The notes beneath the pieces are model-generated. The model saw nothing but the letters and a program-made list of their open reading frames with translations. It was not told the DNA's origin and searched no databases. Positions 16,054 through 24,092 of a stretch of 45,000 nt of DNA are shown piece after piece; positions within the stretch are counted from its first letter, which is position 1; the number at the start of each line of letters is the position of its first letter. The position numbers were made by a program, and so were the translations under genes. Source of the DNA: JAFGHJ01 sp964534175 (GTDB taxonomy: Bacteria; Hydrothermota; UBA3072); the NCBI GenBank assembly GCA_964534175.1, contig CAZHNS010000020.1, positions 1 through 45,000 on the forward strand, read 5' to 3'.

Positions 16054-17315
16054 TATTTTAGCAAGCTTTTATACAGTTTTAAATATTTTTTTCCAATAAT
16101 CTCATATGTGTAATTTTTACGAACTTTCTCTCTGGCATTTTCACTCAACTTTTTTAATCTTTTTCTATCTTCCAAAATCCATCCGATTCCGCTGGCAATA
16201 TCCTCTGCCGATTTATACTCAGCAAGATATCCATTTTCTTTGTGCTCTATAATATCCACAGGCCCACTGTGATTAAAAGCGACGCAAGGAGTACCACAGC
16301 TCATTGCTTCTATGAAGGTTAGCCCAAAAGCTTCCTGAAGAGAAGGAGAAACGAAAACGTCGGCAGCGTTATAGTATAAACTTATAGTAAAATCATCGTA
16401 CAGGGTTCCTAAAAAAAGAGTTTTAATTGATACGTTTTCTAGTTTTTCGGAGCGAGGAATACCAGAAACTAATAGTTGGGCTTTTTTTATTAAATTTGGA
16501 AATTTATTACGTAAAAGCAACAATGCCTTTACCAGATAATCGATACCTTTGCTTTCAATATTTGCTCCTGGAGATATGGAAAATAAAAGGAGGTCTTTAT
16601 CAATAGGAAGATTGAGGATTTCGCGAGCTTCCGCCTTCTCAATAGGTTTGAAAATTTCAGTGTTTACAGGATTGGGGATAACTTCAATTTTGCGATTCTT
16701 AAATATAGCGCTTTTTTTTGCGCAATCTGCGAGCCAATTACTTGGAGTTACAATTGTTAGGCTTAGATCTTTAAAAACTTTTAATTTTCGAGATAAAATT
16801 TTCCAGGATAAATCTCTTACCTTGATTGAGCCCAAAAAAGGACATTCGCCACATTTTTCTTCATATTTTTTACAACCATCACTGCAATGACATCCACCCG
16901 TAAAAGCCCACATATCAGCAAGTCTCCATACAATATTTTTGTTTGTTTTGCTAATTTGCTCAATGCTTTTTAATGAAAGAAAACATCTGTTTATCCAGTG
17001 GAGGTTTAATATATCAGCGTTTTTTATGATGTCTAAATTAGAGATATTTGCGCCGAGGTTCGCTATAGAAAAAGTTCCGCTTTTTCTGTTTTTGTACCTG
17101 TTAATTTGAAATTTCTCGTAATGACGTCTGGTTTTTTTTAAGATTTTTTGTATCCCACGGTGCCCGAATTTTATTACATTTTCATCGTCTCCGTGTTTAG
17201 TCGAAACAAGCATCTTTGAATCGACACCTAATTTGTTTAATGAATTATGTATCCTATAAGCAGCCCTCCCCGCACCGCCTCTTGCATCTGAAGTACTAAT
17301 ATGTAAGACTTTCAT
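16053..17315 (-). CDS. GT4-type glycosyltransferase with cysteine-rich insert
   Basis: This 420-residue protein starts MKVLHISTSDARGGAGRAAY, the donor/acceptor glycine-rich opening of a WcaC-like GT4 group. A cysteine cluster near residues 134-156 (CHCSDGC, CGECP) is characteristic of this subgroup and may bind metal. SPSLQEAFGLTFIEAMSCGTP is the C-terminal donor-binding EX7E motif. The gene is preceded by an AGAGAAAAG purine tract and overlaps the upstream fragment gene by 20 nt. It probably adds a hexose to a lipid-linked glycan; the specificity is unknown. Confidence 0.9.
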   Translation of the reverse strand: MKVLHISTSDARGGAGRAAYRIHNSLNKLGVDSKMLVSTKHGDDENVIKFGHRGIQKILKKTRRHYEKFQINRYKNRKSGTFSIANLGANISNLDIIKNADILNLHWINRCFLSLKSIEQISKTNKNIVWRLADMWAFTGGCHCSDGCKKYEEKCGECPFLGSIKVRDLSWKILSRKLKVFKDLSLTIVTPSNWLADCAKKSAIFKNRKIEVIPNPVNTEIFKPIEKAEAREILNLPIDKDLLLFSISPGANIESKGIDYLVKALLLLRNKFPNLIKKAQLLVSGIPRSEKLENVSIKTLFLGTLYDDFTISLYYNAADVFVSPSLQEAFGLTFIEAMSCGTPCVAFNHSGPVDIIEHKENGYLAEYKSAEDIASGIGWILEDRKRLKKLSENAREKVRKNYTYEIIGKKYLKLYKSLLK

Positions 17316-17592
17316 CTTTTCTCTTGGTAATTTTATGCTTTTTTCTTCTTGAAAATTTATATAATATTATTGTTTTTAGCAGGGCTTTGATTTTTTTGTT
17401 GGATTTTTTCTTAAGTGAATATGAGTGAAAAAATTTGATTCTCTTTACTTCTGCATTATCTTTTCTGTTTTTTGAGAAGTCAGAGAAGATATACAATTTA
17501 TATATATTGTTCTTTTTAAACTCTTCTAGTACTTGCTTCGTGTGATAAGGTTGGTTAGAGACGAATAACACATCCTCGATTTTGCTATACAT
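17296..17592 (-). pseudogene. truncated N-terminal fragment of a glycosyltransferase-like gene
   Basis: The 98-codon frame starts MYSKIEDVLFVSNQPYHTKQ and continues VLEEFKKNNIYKLYIFSDFS. This matches the first 50 residues of a glycosyltransferase group whose members begin with ILVFNRPxxT and LYIxxDGPR-like strands. After that it becomes a lysine-rich tail with no recognisable fold, and the gene ends inside the next GT4 start. Full members are about 250-300 residues, so this looks like a remnant. ATG 17592 is preferred over TTG 17625 because 17625 lies inside the -35 box of a good promoter and the family N-terminus fits the ATG. It may survive because it carries the promoter of the following three genes. 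It could also be a functional small protein. Confidence 0.55.
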
Positions 17593-17597
17593 AACAT

Positions 17598-17625
17598 AAT
17601 ATAGACAAGATTTTTTTAGAGTCAA
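17598..17625 (-). promoter_or_regulatory. promoter of the 17592-13382 glycan unit, probably leaderless
   Basis: On the minus strand, TTGACT (17625-17620) and TATATT (17603-17598) are 16 bp apart. Only 5 bp separate the -10 box from the ATG at 17592, so transcription should start at or within a base or two of the start codon. The -35 box is one arm of an inverted repeat, GTCAAG (17621-17626) and CTTGAC (17632-17637). The other arm gives a TTGACA facing the plus-strand gene at 17752, but no good -10 box follows it. Confidence 0.65.
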
Positions 17626-17751
17626 GCTCTACTTGACATAACAATCAATTCATTTACCTTTTTAATAATAGCATTTACCAGTTGATTAGAAGGTTTGCAA
17701 TTTAAACTTGCTTGAAAGAAAGAGGATTTTATAAGTGAAGGAGATAAAGTA

Positions 17752-19515
17752 TTGTTGAATTTGTTTGTTGGAATGGCATCAATTATAATTTTTTGGATAA
17801 TTGCGATTCTTGTTTTTATTGGTGTAGGAATCCTTATCTGTCGACTCCTAAAATTTCAAATTTCGTCAGAAAACAATATATTTTGCTTCTTCTGGACAGG
17901 ATTTGCCATAACAACGCTTATTTTACAATTATGGCACATATGGTTCAAGATAGACTGGAAAGTATCGGTTTTAATAGCAGTTCTTGGCTTAACAGGTCTC
18001 TCCTGGAATTGTAAACGTAATTTAGAATTTGCCAGTGAGAAAATTCCTAGGAGTAAAATTTTCTGGCTATTGATATTAACCGTGACAATAATAGTTGCCA
18101 ATTTTTCTTTTGGCCCTGTAGGACCTTACGATGCAGGATTGTATCACTTACAAAGCGTCCGCTGGATAAAACAATATCCGATTGTTCCCGGCTTGGGTAA
18201 TTTGCACTTCAGGTTAGCTTTTAATAACTCAAACTTTCTTTTTGCCGCTATGCTGGAACAAAATACCTCTTTCATCAAATCTTTCCGCAGTACTAATAGT
18301 TTATTCTTGCTTGTTCTTATTATACATTTATTAGTAAGCGTATTTAGGCTTCAGAGTAAAATAAACCCATGGGGTGATAAAAACCTCGATGGACGGGGAG
18401 AAATTCAAAGCTATGAAATTTTTGAATTGTTACTTCTAGCTCCCGTCATTAACATCGTTTTAAGAGGTTCTATCGCAAGTATATCTCCGGATATTCCGAT
18501 ATTTATTTTGGGTATAGTAATCTCTTCAAGATTACTAAAGCTGCTAACCCAGGAAAAGAAAACTAAAGAAGATTTATTTTTCATTATTATTATTTCGGCA
18601 GTAGGTATAACTATAAAGATCAGTTTTTTTGTTTTTGGATTGCTTGCCTCGGTAATTGCTTTGTTTTCATGGTTCAGGAATAAAAAGATAAAATATGCGC
18701 TAAAAGATAACCCATTTCTTCTAACCTTTCTAGCTTTTACTGCTTTGATTTTGATACCCTGGGGAATCCGGAATATTATACTTAGCGGATATTTTGTTTA
18801 TCCAAGCACCCTAATCTCGTTTCCTGTAGAATGGCGTTTGCCCGCAGAAACGGTTATTAACGCAGCAAGATTGATTCAAAGTTGGGCAAGGCTACCCGGG
18901 TCTTCTCCTCTGACAGTTCTGGAAAACTGGAACTGGATTAGGCCCTGGGCTTATAGAATTTTCAGTAAAGAGAACATATTCGACATTTTTGTCCCCATGT
19001 TACTGACAATAGAAGGGATTCTTGTTTTCTGCTATAATAAATATAAGTATAAAAATAGAGAAAGTTCTTTATTCCTATGGTCTTTTCTCGTTTTGCCAAC
19101 AGTGAATCTCGTTTTTTGGTTCTTTTCGGCCCCATCTCTACGCTTTGCAGGAGCAAGTTTCTGGATATTGGGAGGGGGGACTTTTGTTTTAAGCACCCTT
19201 AGATTTGCAAATTTGAGAAAAGTAAAACTAATTATATTTTTCAATTTTCTGATTATCACCTTTCTGGGCATAGGCGAACAGATACCCGATTTTAAGCAGA
19301 ATATTAATAAGAGAATATATCCGGTTCCTATCGTAGAAATGAAAAAATTTGAAGCAAACTCGGGATTAATAATTTATATACCTAAAGAAGGGGACCAATG
19401 CTGGGATTCCCAATTGCCTTGTGCACCCTACCCCAAGCCTAATTTACGATTAAGACACGAAAAGGATATTTCAAAAGGGTTCAAAATGTTAAATGAAAAA
19501 CCTCTAGTTCATTGA
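17752..19515 (+). CDS. LIC_10190-type multi-pass membrane protein
   Basis: This 587-residue protein has about 11-13 hydrophobic segments. After the third or fourth lies GPYDAGLYHLQSVRWIKQYP, then VPGLGNLHFRLAFNNSNF, a motif I recognise from the LIC_10190 family of uncharacterised membrane proteins. These resemble GT-C glycosyltransferases in layout, with a conserved Asp in an early extracytoplasmic loop (here YDAGLYH). The C-terminus carries a short soluble tail with PCAPYPKPNLRLR. The TTG start at 17752 lies 8 nt after GAAGGAG; a TTG at 17755 is equally possible. It is transcribed alone, opposite to its neighbours, inside the glycan locus. A polyprenol-dependent glycosyltransferase role is inference. 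Confidence 0.8.
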   Translation: MLNLFVGMASIIIFWIIAILVFIGVGILICRLLKFQISSENNIFCFFWTGFAITTLILQLWHIWFKIDWKVSVLIAVLGLTGLSWNCKRNLEFASEKIPRSKIFWLLILTVTIIVANFSFGPVGPYDAGLYHLQSVRWIKQYPIVPGLGNLHFRLAFNNSNFLFAAMLEQNTSFIKSFRSTNSLFLLVLIIHLLVSVFRLQSKINPWGDKNLDGRGEIQSYEIFELLLLAPVINIVLRGSIASISPDIPIFILGIVISSRLLKLLTQEKKTKEDLFFIIIISAVGITIKISFFVFGLLASVIALFSWFRNKKIKYALKDNPFLLTFLAFTALILIPWGIRNIILSGYFVYPSTLISFPVEWRLPAETVINAARLIQSWARLPGSSPLTVLENWNWIRPWAYRIFSKENIFDIFVPMLLTIEGILVFCYNKYKYKNRESSLFLWSFLVLPTVNLVFWFFSAPSLRFAGASFWILGGGTFVLSTLRFANLRKVKLIIFFNFLIITFLGIGEQIPDFKQNINKRIYPVPIVEMKKFEANSGLIIYIPKEGDQCWDSQLPCAPYPKPNLRLRHEKDISKGFKMLNEKPLVH

Positions 19516-19521
19516 GGTTTT
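19497..19521 (+). terminator. weak hairpin at the end of the LIC_10190-type gene
   Basis: AAAACCTC (19497-19504) and GAGGTTTT (19514-19521) form an 8-bp stem with a 9-nt loop that spans the TGA stop. The stem has only four GC pairs and a short T run, so termination would be weak. Confidence 0.35.
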
Positions 19522-19587
19522 CAGTGTATATACAAATCTAACTATTGTAACTTCTAATTTCATTATAAAAATATAGACAGTTCCTTT

Positions 19588-20826
19588 TCAATGAACCTTA
19601 GTTGTTAATCCTTCGTATCTTTTCACCAGCCTATCGTTCAGCTTCTCTATATCGTAATGCGCTTCAACGTATTTCCGGCCGGAAAGTGCCAAAACAGACC
19701 GTATCTCAGGATGTTCGATAAGATATTTGATCCTGTCTGCCAAGCGCTCCACGTCTTTTTCCGGCACAAGAAAGCCGGATTTTTTATCTTGAACCAACTC
19801 GGGTATTCCGCTATGCCAAGTAGTAACGACAGGCAACCCTGTAGCTAATGACTCGATTAGAATTACCGGAATTCCCTCTTGATCCCCATTAGAGCTTGTA
19901 ACACTTGGGGCTATCATTATGTCGGACTCTTTCATTAACTTCCTTATTCCCAATTGTGTTTTCCATCCCAATAATTTTATTTTTCTTCTAACCTCAAACT
20001 CTTTTATTAAATCCTCAAAGCGAGATTTTAATGGTCCATCCCCGATAATATTGTATTCGACATTTGAATACTTCTTAAGGGTTTTTGCAACCGCTCTAAT
20101 TCCGTATTCTATACCTTTTTTCTCAATGAATCGTCCTATGCTTAACAATTTGATGTTTTTACTCTTTCTGTGCGGAGAAAACAGAAATTTACTCAAATCA
20201 ACGCCCATTCTGTGCACTACAATTTTTCTTTCATCGCATCCCATTTTTATAAGTTTTTCTTTCCATTTTTCACTTACAGGTAGGAATAAATCTCCTTTTT
20301 CGAGAAGATGATCGTATATATTACTGTTATGTTTCCTTAAATAATAGGACATATCGCTGCCATGAAAAGTCGTAACAATTTTGCCCTCGATAGCACCTAA
20401 TTCTCTTAGTAATACACCAAGATTTCCCATAGAGCCGAAGTGACATTGAATTACATCATAGGGTCCTTTACCCATAAAAATAAAAACGTTGTACAGAAGC
20501 TCTAATGAAAACGCTTTTTTGCCATATTTGAAAAAATTCAAGGCTTTCAATATCGTCAAAGGTTTATTAAAAAGAAAAACAAAAATCAATCTAATAGCTT
20601 TAAAAATGCGTACTAACTTATTGTTTGGCATTTTAAAATCACTTAGATAGTTAACCTTTTTCAATAAATTATATTCCTGTATCTCCGGTTGGATTTTTGG
20701 GCAATCTCCTTTTGTTAAGGCATAAATATCTACCTCATGCTTTCGATCCAACAACCCTGTAATCTGGTTTAAAATAAAAGTTTCAGTTAAATTAGGAAAA
20801 GACCCAATTAGGAAGGCAATTCTCAT
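19588..20826 (-). CDS. GT4-type glycosyltransferase (colanic-acid type)
   Basis: This 412-residue GT-B protein opens RIAFLIGSFPNLTETFILNQ, typical of exopolysaccharide GT4 enzymes that transfer hexoses. TTFHGSDMSYYLRKH is the acceptor-side His motif near residue 138. LLSIGRFIEKKGIEYGIRA (about 228-246) begins the donor domain, and SNGDQEGIPVILIESLATGLPV holds the EX7E donor motif. It overlaps the upstream GT2 gene in ATGA and is the last gene of the radical SAM-GT2-GT4 unit. It converges on the LIC_10190-type gene, and both genes end in the same nine bases. Confidence 0.92.
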   Translation of the reverse strand: MRIAFLIGSFPNLTETFILNQITGLLDRKHEVDIYALTKGDCPKIQPEIQEYNLLKKVNYLSDFKMPNNKLVRIFKAIRLIFVFLFNKPLTILKALNFFKYGKKAFSLELLYNVFIFMGKGPYDVIQCHFGSMGNLGVLLRELGAIEGKIVTTFHGSDMSYYLRKHNSNIYDHLLEKGDLFLPVSEKWKEKLIKMGCDERKIVVHRMGVDLSKFLFSPHRKSKNIKLLSIGRFIEKKGIEYGIRAVAKTLKKYSNVEYNIIGDGPLKSRFEDLIKEFEVRRKIKLLGWKTQLGIRKLMKESDIMIAPSVTSSNGDQEGIPVILIESLATGLPVVTTWHSGIPELVQDKKSGFLVPEKDVERLADRIKYLIEHPEIRSVLALSGRKYVEAHYDIEKLNDRLVKRYEGLTTKVH

Positions 20827-21863
20827 TTATTTTTTTCTCTTTTAAAAAAATTTTTTATCCCCAGAGTATTTTTCATAAATAACTTAATATTTTTTTTCCA
20901 TCTTTTTAAGTAACCATAGATAATTATTGGTTTTTTCTTAAACTTACGAACCTCAAATGGGATTGGCTCAGAAAAAAAACTTATACCTTGCCTATCGAGT
21001 AACTCTTTAATCTTATGAAGTTCCTTTAAACTGGTCCCTTCAATAATTCTTATTGAGTATATATATGTTAGATTGGCACACATCATTTCATAACCGGAGT
21101 AACAAAAATTTTCAATGAAATATGCCTCATCTGCCTCATCTATTTCATCGATAATTTTGTTGTAATAAAGTATGACATTTTCAATAATATGTATTTTGTC
21201 TTTGTTCATGTTTCTGGAATGCAATCTCCTAAACCCTCCCATAAATTGAAAATAATCGAAAGTAACCTTATTAAAAGCGAGTTTACTAAAAAAATGCCTG
21301 TCTTCAATGGCTTTAAGATCTTCCTCAAAAAATCCAAATCGCTTAAATATGTCTTTTTTTATTAATAAAGAATGAACCGGAATCGGATAAGGACACCAAA
21401 AATTAAATAAATGAGAAAACATATCTTTTACTTCGCCGACATTTCTCGGGGAAGAGCTGCCAGTACTGTTATCATAACTCGATATTTCACAATAAGACAC
21501 ATCCGAGCTTCTGGCTTCATTGAACTCAAGTTGTAATTTTATCTTATCCTTAACTAAAAAATCGTCGGCATCAAGTAACTGTATGTATTTTCCCGAAGAG
21601 TTCTGAATACCCGCATTTCTTGCTGCTGCCAAACCTTTATTTTCTTGATTGATTAACTTTATATATTTTTGATATTTATCTAAAACTTCAGAAGGATTAT
21701 CGGTAGATCCGTCATTGACGACTATAATCTCAATATCTGAATAGGACTGATTTAAAATAGATTCAATAGCTTCTCCTACAAAATCTTTTTGATTATACAG
21801 AGGGATAATTACGCTTACAAGAGAATTTCCCATATAAGTCTCATTGTGGGTACCAATTTCCAA
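20823..21863 (-). CDS. GT2 family glycosyltransferase
   Basis: This 346-residue GT-A enzyme has VSVIIPLYNQKDFVGEAIES, then IIVVNDGSTDNP and LLDADDFLV, the nucleotide and metal (DxD-like) motifs of family GT2. The catalytic-loop part GFFEEDLKAIEDRHFFSKL follows near 170-190, with the ED typical of the family. The C-terminal 100 residues are basic and may contact membrane. The ATG at 21863 overlaps the radical SAM gene by 23 nt. An internal ATG at 21833 (MGNSLVSVI) is closer to the family start and may be the true one. It uses an activated nucleotide sugar; donor and acceptor are unknown. Confidence 0.92.
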   Translation of the reverse strand: MEIGTHNETYMGNSLVSVIIPLYNQKDFVGEAIESILNQSYSDIEIIVVNDGSTDNPSEVLDKYQKYIKLINQENKGLAAARNAGIQNSSGKYIQLLDADDFLVKDKIKLQLEFNEARSSDVSYCEISSYDNSTGSSSPRNVGEVKDMFSHLFNFWCPYPIPVHSLLIKKDIFKRFGFFEEDLKAIEDRHFFSKLAFNKVTFDYFQFMGGFRRLHSRNMNKDKIHIIENVILYYNKIIDEIDEADEAYFIENFCYSGYEMMCANLTYIYSIRIIEGTSLKELHKIKELLDRQGISFFSEPIPFEVRKFKKKPIIIYGYLKRWKKNIKLFMKNTLGIKNFFKREKNK

Positions 21864-22860
21864 AACAGTAATTGCACTCTTTATGAGGAGTTTTTCCCTT
21901 TTTTGCCATAGTATGTTGTAATCTCCTTAGTCTCCTCATTTCTGTTGAATTGAAAGGATCTTTTTCTCTAAAAATATTACCAAACGATGAATCCGGAGGG
22001 ATTTGTCTCAAGCATCCCCCTATATTACCATCGCCATCTAAATTTATCCTGGAGTCATAAGATCTACAATTAAATTTTGGATGTTCGGAATCAACGTATA
22101 CTGGTTTTTCTTCAATATAATCCCTACTTTTATATAACTCTTCAAGATATTTAATGATTCTATTATCCTTAACAGTAATAATCTTTTGAACTTCGTCCTT
22201 ATTTGTAATATCATAGGCCAAGTAATTTATCAAATGTAAAAAATCAGGTTTTAGCCTATCACAAAGAGATACAATTTTGTCTAAATTTCTATAATTATCC
22301 CTTGTAACAATATACAATAATCTTACATTATTGAAATGTTCTTTAAGTCTTAAAAAGTTATTAATTACTTGATTGTATGTATCTAATCCGGTGTAAATCA
22401 AATAACTGTTAGCATCATAGCCATATAAGCTTGCAGTAATTCTATCCGGTTTATACTTCAAGCGCAGGATCTTATCTATATTTGTACAATTAGTTATTAT
22501 ATGTATTTTTTTTTCTTCCTTTTTTAAAAAATCCATAATGTCCACGAATTCTTCGCATAGTGTTGGTTCCCCAAAACCTGCCACAGTAAACGCTTTTATA
22601 GAGGGATACAGTGAAACTAATTTCTTAACCGTACTTAATTCCATTTCTTTTGAGTCATTAACATTTAAAACGCTTCTGCGGCATCCCAGGCATTTAAGAT
22701 TACACTTATCGGTCATGAAAAGCCCACAAGTTTTAGGGATGGCTTTTCTTTTCAGAAGAATATTTTTATATGTTTTCTTAATTTTCTCTGGTATCCATCT
22801 TTTAAGGATATTCTTCTTTTTTTTACTTTTTTTTAAGATTTCGTTTTGTGTAATATTCAT
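21841..22860 (-). CDS. radical SAM protein with SPASM-like C-terminus
   Basis: This 339-residue protein has CNLKCLGC (Cys53, Cys57, Cys60), the CxxxCxxC that binds the catalytic 4Fe-4S cluster. VAGFGEPTLCEEF is the GGEPT-like SAM-binding segment. C-terminal cysteines at about 265, 283, 329 and 332 suggest an auxiliary iron-sulfur cluster of the SPASM/twitch type. It begins a unit with a GT2 and a GT4 gene, so it may modify a sugar or lipid carrier, but SPASM enzymes also act on peptides and the substrate is unknown. The basic, lysine-rich first 40 residues are unusual for the core fold. The ATG has no ribosome-binding site; a TATAAT lies 11 bp upstream of it. Confidence 0.88.
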   Translation of the reverse strand: MNITQNEILKKSKKKKNILKRWIPEKIKKTYKNILLKRKAIPKTCGLFMTDKCNLKCLGCRRSVLNVNDSKEMELSTVKKLVSLYPSIKAFTVAGFGEPTLCEEFVDIMDFLKKEEKKIHIITNCTNIDKILRLKYKPDRITASLYGYDANSYLIYTGLDTYNQVINNFLRLKEHFNNVRLLYIVTRDNYRNLDKIVSLCDRLKPDFLHLINYLAYDITNKDEVQKIITVKDNRIIKYLEELYKSRDYIEEKPVYVDSEHPKFNCRSYDSRINLDGDGNIGGCLRQIPPDSSFGNIFREKDPFNSTEMRRLRRLQHTMAKKGKTPHKECNYCFGNWYPQ

Positions 22861-22963
22861 TATAGCAATAAATTATAAAATCTAACCCTTAGAATCTTCT
22901 TAAGATCCTTTTGATTTTTCAATGTTGGTTTTTCCTGATTCAAAGTCATCAATTATCTTTTTT

Positions 22964-22986
22964 AAATTATTATTAAATAATAATTT
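22964..22986. repeat. perfect AT-only palindrome in a divergent intergenic region
   Basis: AAATTATTATT (22964-22974) and AATAATAATTT (22976-22986) are exact inverted copies around a single central A. The pairing extends one more base on each side. The site lies in the 260-bp region between the radical SAM gene (-) and the methyltransferase start at 23121 (+). It overlaps the -10 box of a candidate minus-strand promoter, so it could be an operator or an AT-rich melting site. The rest of this intergenic stretch shows no other feature. Confidence 0.55.
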
Positions 22987-23009
22987 ATTATTTGCTTTCT
23001 ATCAGTCAA
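22982..23009 (-). promoter_or_regulatory. candidate promoter toward the radical SAM unit
   Basis: On the minus strand, TTGACT (23009-23004) and TAAATT (22987-22982) are 16 bp apart. The predicted start near 22975 lies at the centre of the AT palindrome and gives a leader of about 115 nt. A second -10-like TATAAT at 22877-22872 has no -35 box. Confidence 0.45.
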
Positions 23010-23120
23010 GTATGAAATGTTTATAGGCGTTTAATTCTACAACAAAAATATAGAAAAAAACTGCTTAAAAGAAGTGTTGACTTTATGTTTATTTTTTATA
23101 GTTTTTATAGAGTAAGCGCA

Positions 23121-24065
23121 ATGGAAAAAATAATAAATAAGACAATGGACAGAGCAGATTTACTGACGGCTGAAGCAAAACCTCTTGTGGAAGCAATCAA
23201 TAATTTAATTAAAACGCTTTATTCCAAAAAACTATATATGACGTCCTGGTATGGGACTCTTCCAGAAAAGAAAAGGATAAAGATTAGCAGAGCTGGAATA
23301 AAAAAATTTATTAAAAAAGTTATACGAATGAAACTTAAAAGAGCAGAAGTAAAAAATTTTATTAAAACAATTATGAGGAGAGTAGAAAATAAAGAAGAGG
23401 TGGGTATGACTAATAGGGGGTTAGACTATAAACCTCTAACTGATTCTGCTGATGACGGTAGAATTCCCTGGTATCTATACTGGGAGACTTTTTGGGTTCT
23501 AAAAAATGGACCTCAAGTTAGAAAAAATTTGCGCGTTTTAGATGCTGGCGGAACATCTTCATTGTTTACCTGCTTTTTGGCTTCTCTTGGGGTTGAGGTA
23601 CACTCTATAGATATAAATAAAACGCTTATTTCAAATGGGAATAAGATTGCAAAGGTAATGGGTTGGGATATGTATTCCTATGAAATGAATATGAAAAAAT
23701 TGGATTTTAGTGACGAATATTTTGACCACGCATATTCAATATGTGTCTTTGAACACTTGACTTACGAAATAAAACAAGCAGCACTCTCAGAAATTGCAAG
23801 GTGTCTTAAACCAAACGGTATACTTTCTATTACTTTTGATTATAGAAATCCAGCTCCGGCAATTGCTGGCTTTATACCGGATACCAGTAAAAAAAATCAA
23901 ATTTCGACCAAAGAGGACATTAAGCGTAATTTCCTTAATAATGATTATTTTGAATTACTTGGCAATCAAGATTTTTACGATGATGGTAAGTCATATCTGG
24001 TACATCCAAAATTTAATAACGCCCCATATACTTTTGGTGCAATATTCTTAAAGAAAAGAGGTTGA
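23121..24065 (+). CDS. class I SAM-dependent methyltransferase
   Basis: From ATG 23121 the protein has 314 residues. The first 130 are a basic helical region of unknown role. The Rossmann methyltransferase domain follows with motif I LRVLDAGGTSSLFTCFLASLG, acidic ribose contact VHSIDIN, and the post-motif FDHAYSICVFEHLT. The frame also has an ATG at 23085, giving 12 extra residues. I prefer 23121 because TTGACT (23077-23082) with TATAGT 15 bp later would make 23085 lie within a promoter. It is a single plus-strand gene between two minus-strand glycan units and converges on the double GT2 gene. It probably O-methylates a sugar; the acceptor is inferred from context. Confidence 0.85.
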   Translation: MEKIINKTMDRADLLTAEAKPLVEAINNLIKTLYSKKLYMTSWYGTLPEKKRIKISRAGIKKFIKKVIRMKLKRAEVKNFIKTIMRRVENKEEVGMTNRGLDYKPLTDSADDGRIPWYLYWETFWVLKNGPQVRKNLRVLDAGGTSSLFTCFLASLGVEVHSIDINKTLISNGNKIAKVMGWDMYSYEMNMKKLDFSDEYFDHAYSICVFEHLTYEIKQAALSEIARCLKPNGILSITFDYRNPAPAIAGFIPDTSKKNQISTKEDIKRNFLNNDYFELLGNQDFYDDGKSYLVHPKFNNAPYTFGAIFLKKRG

Positions 24066-24092
24066 TTTTCCGAGCCATTTTTCACAATTCAA

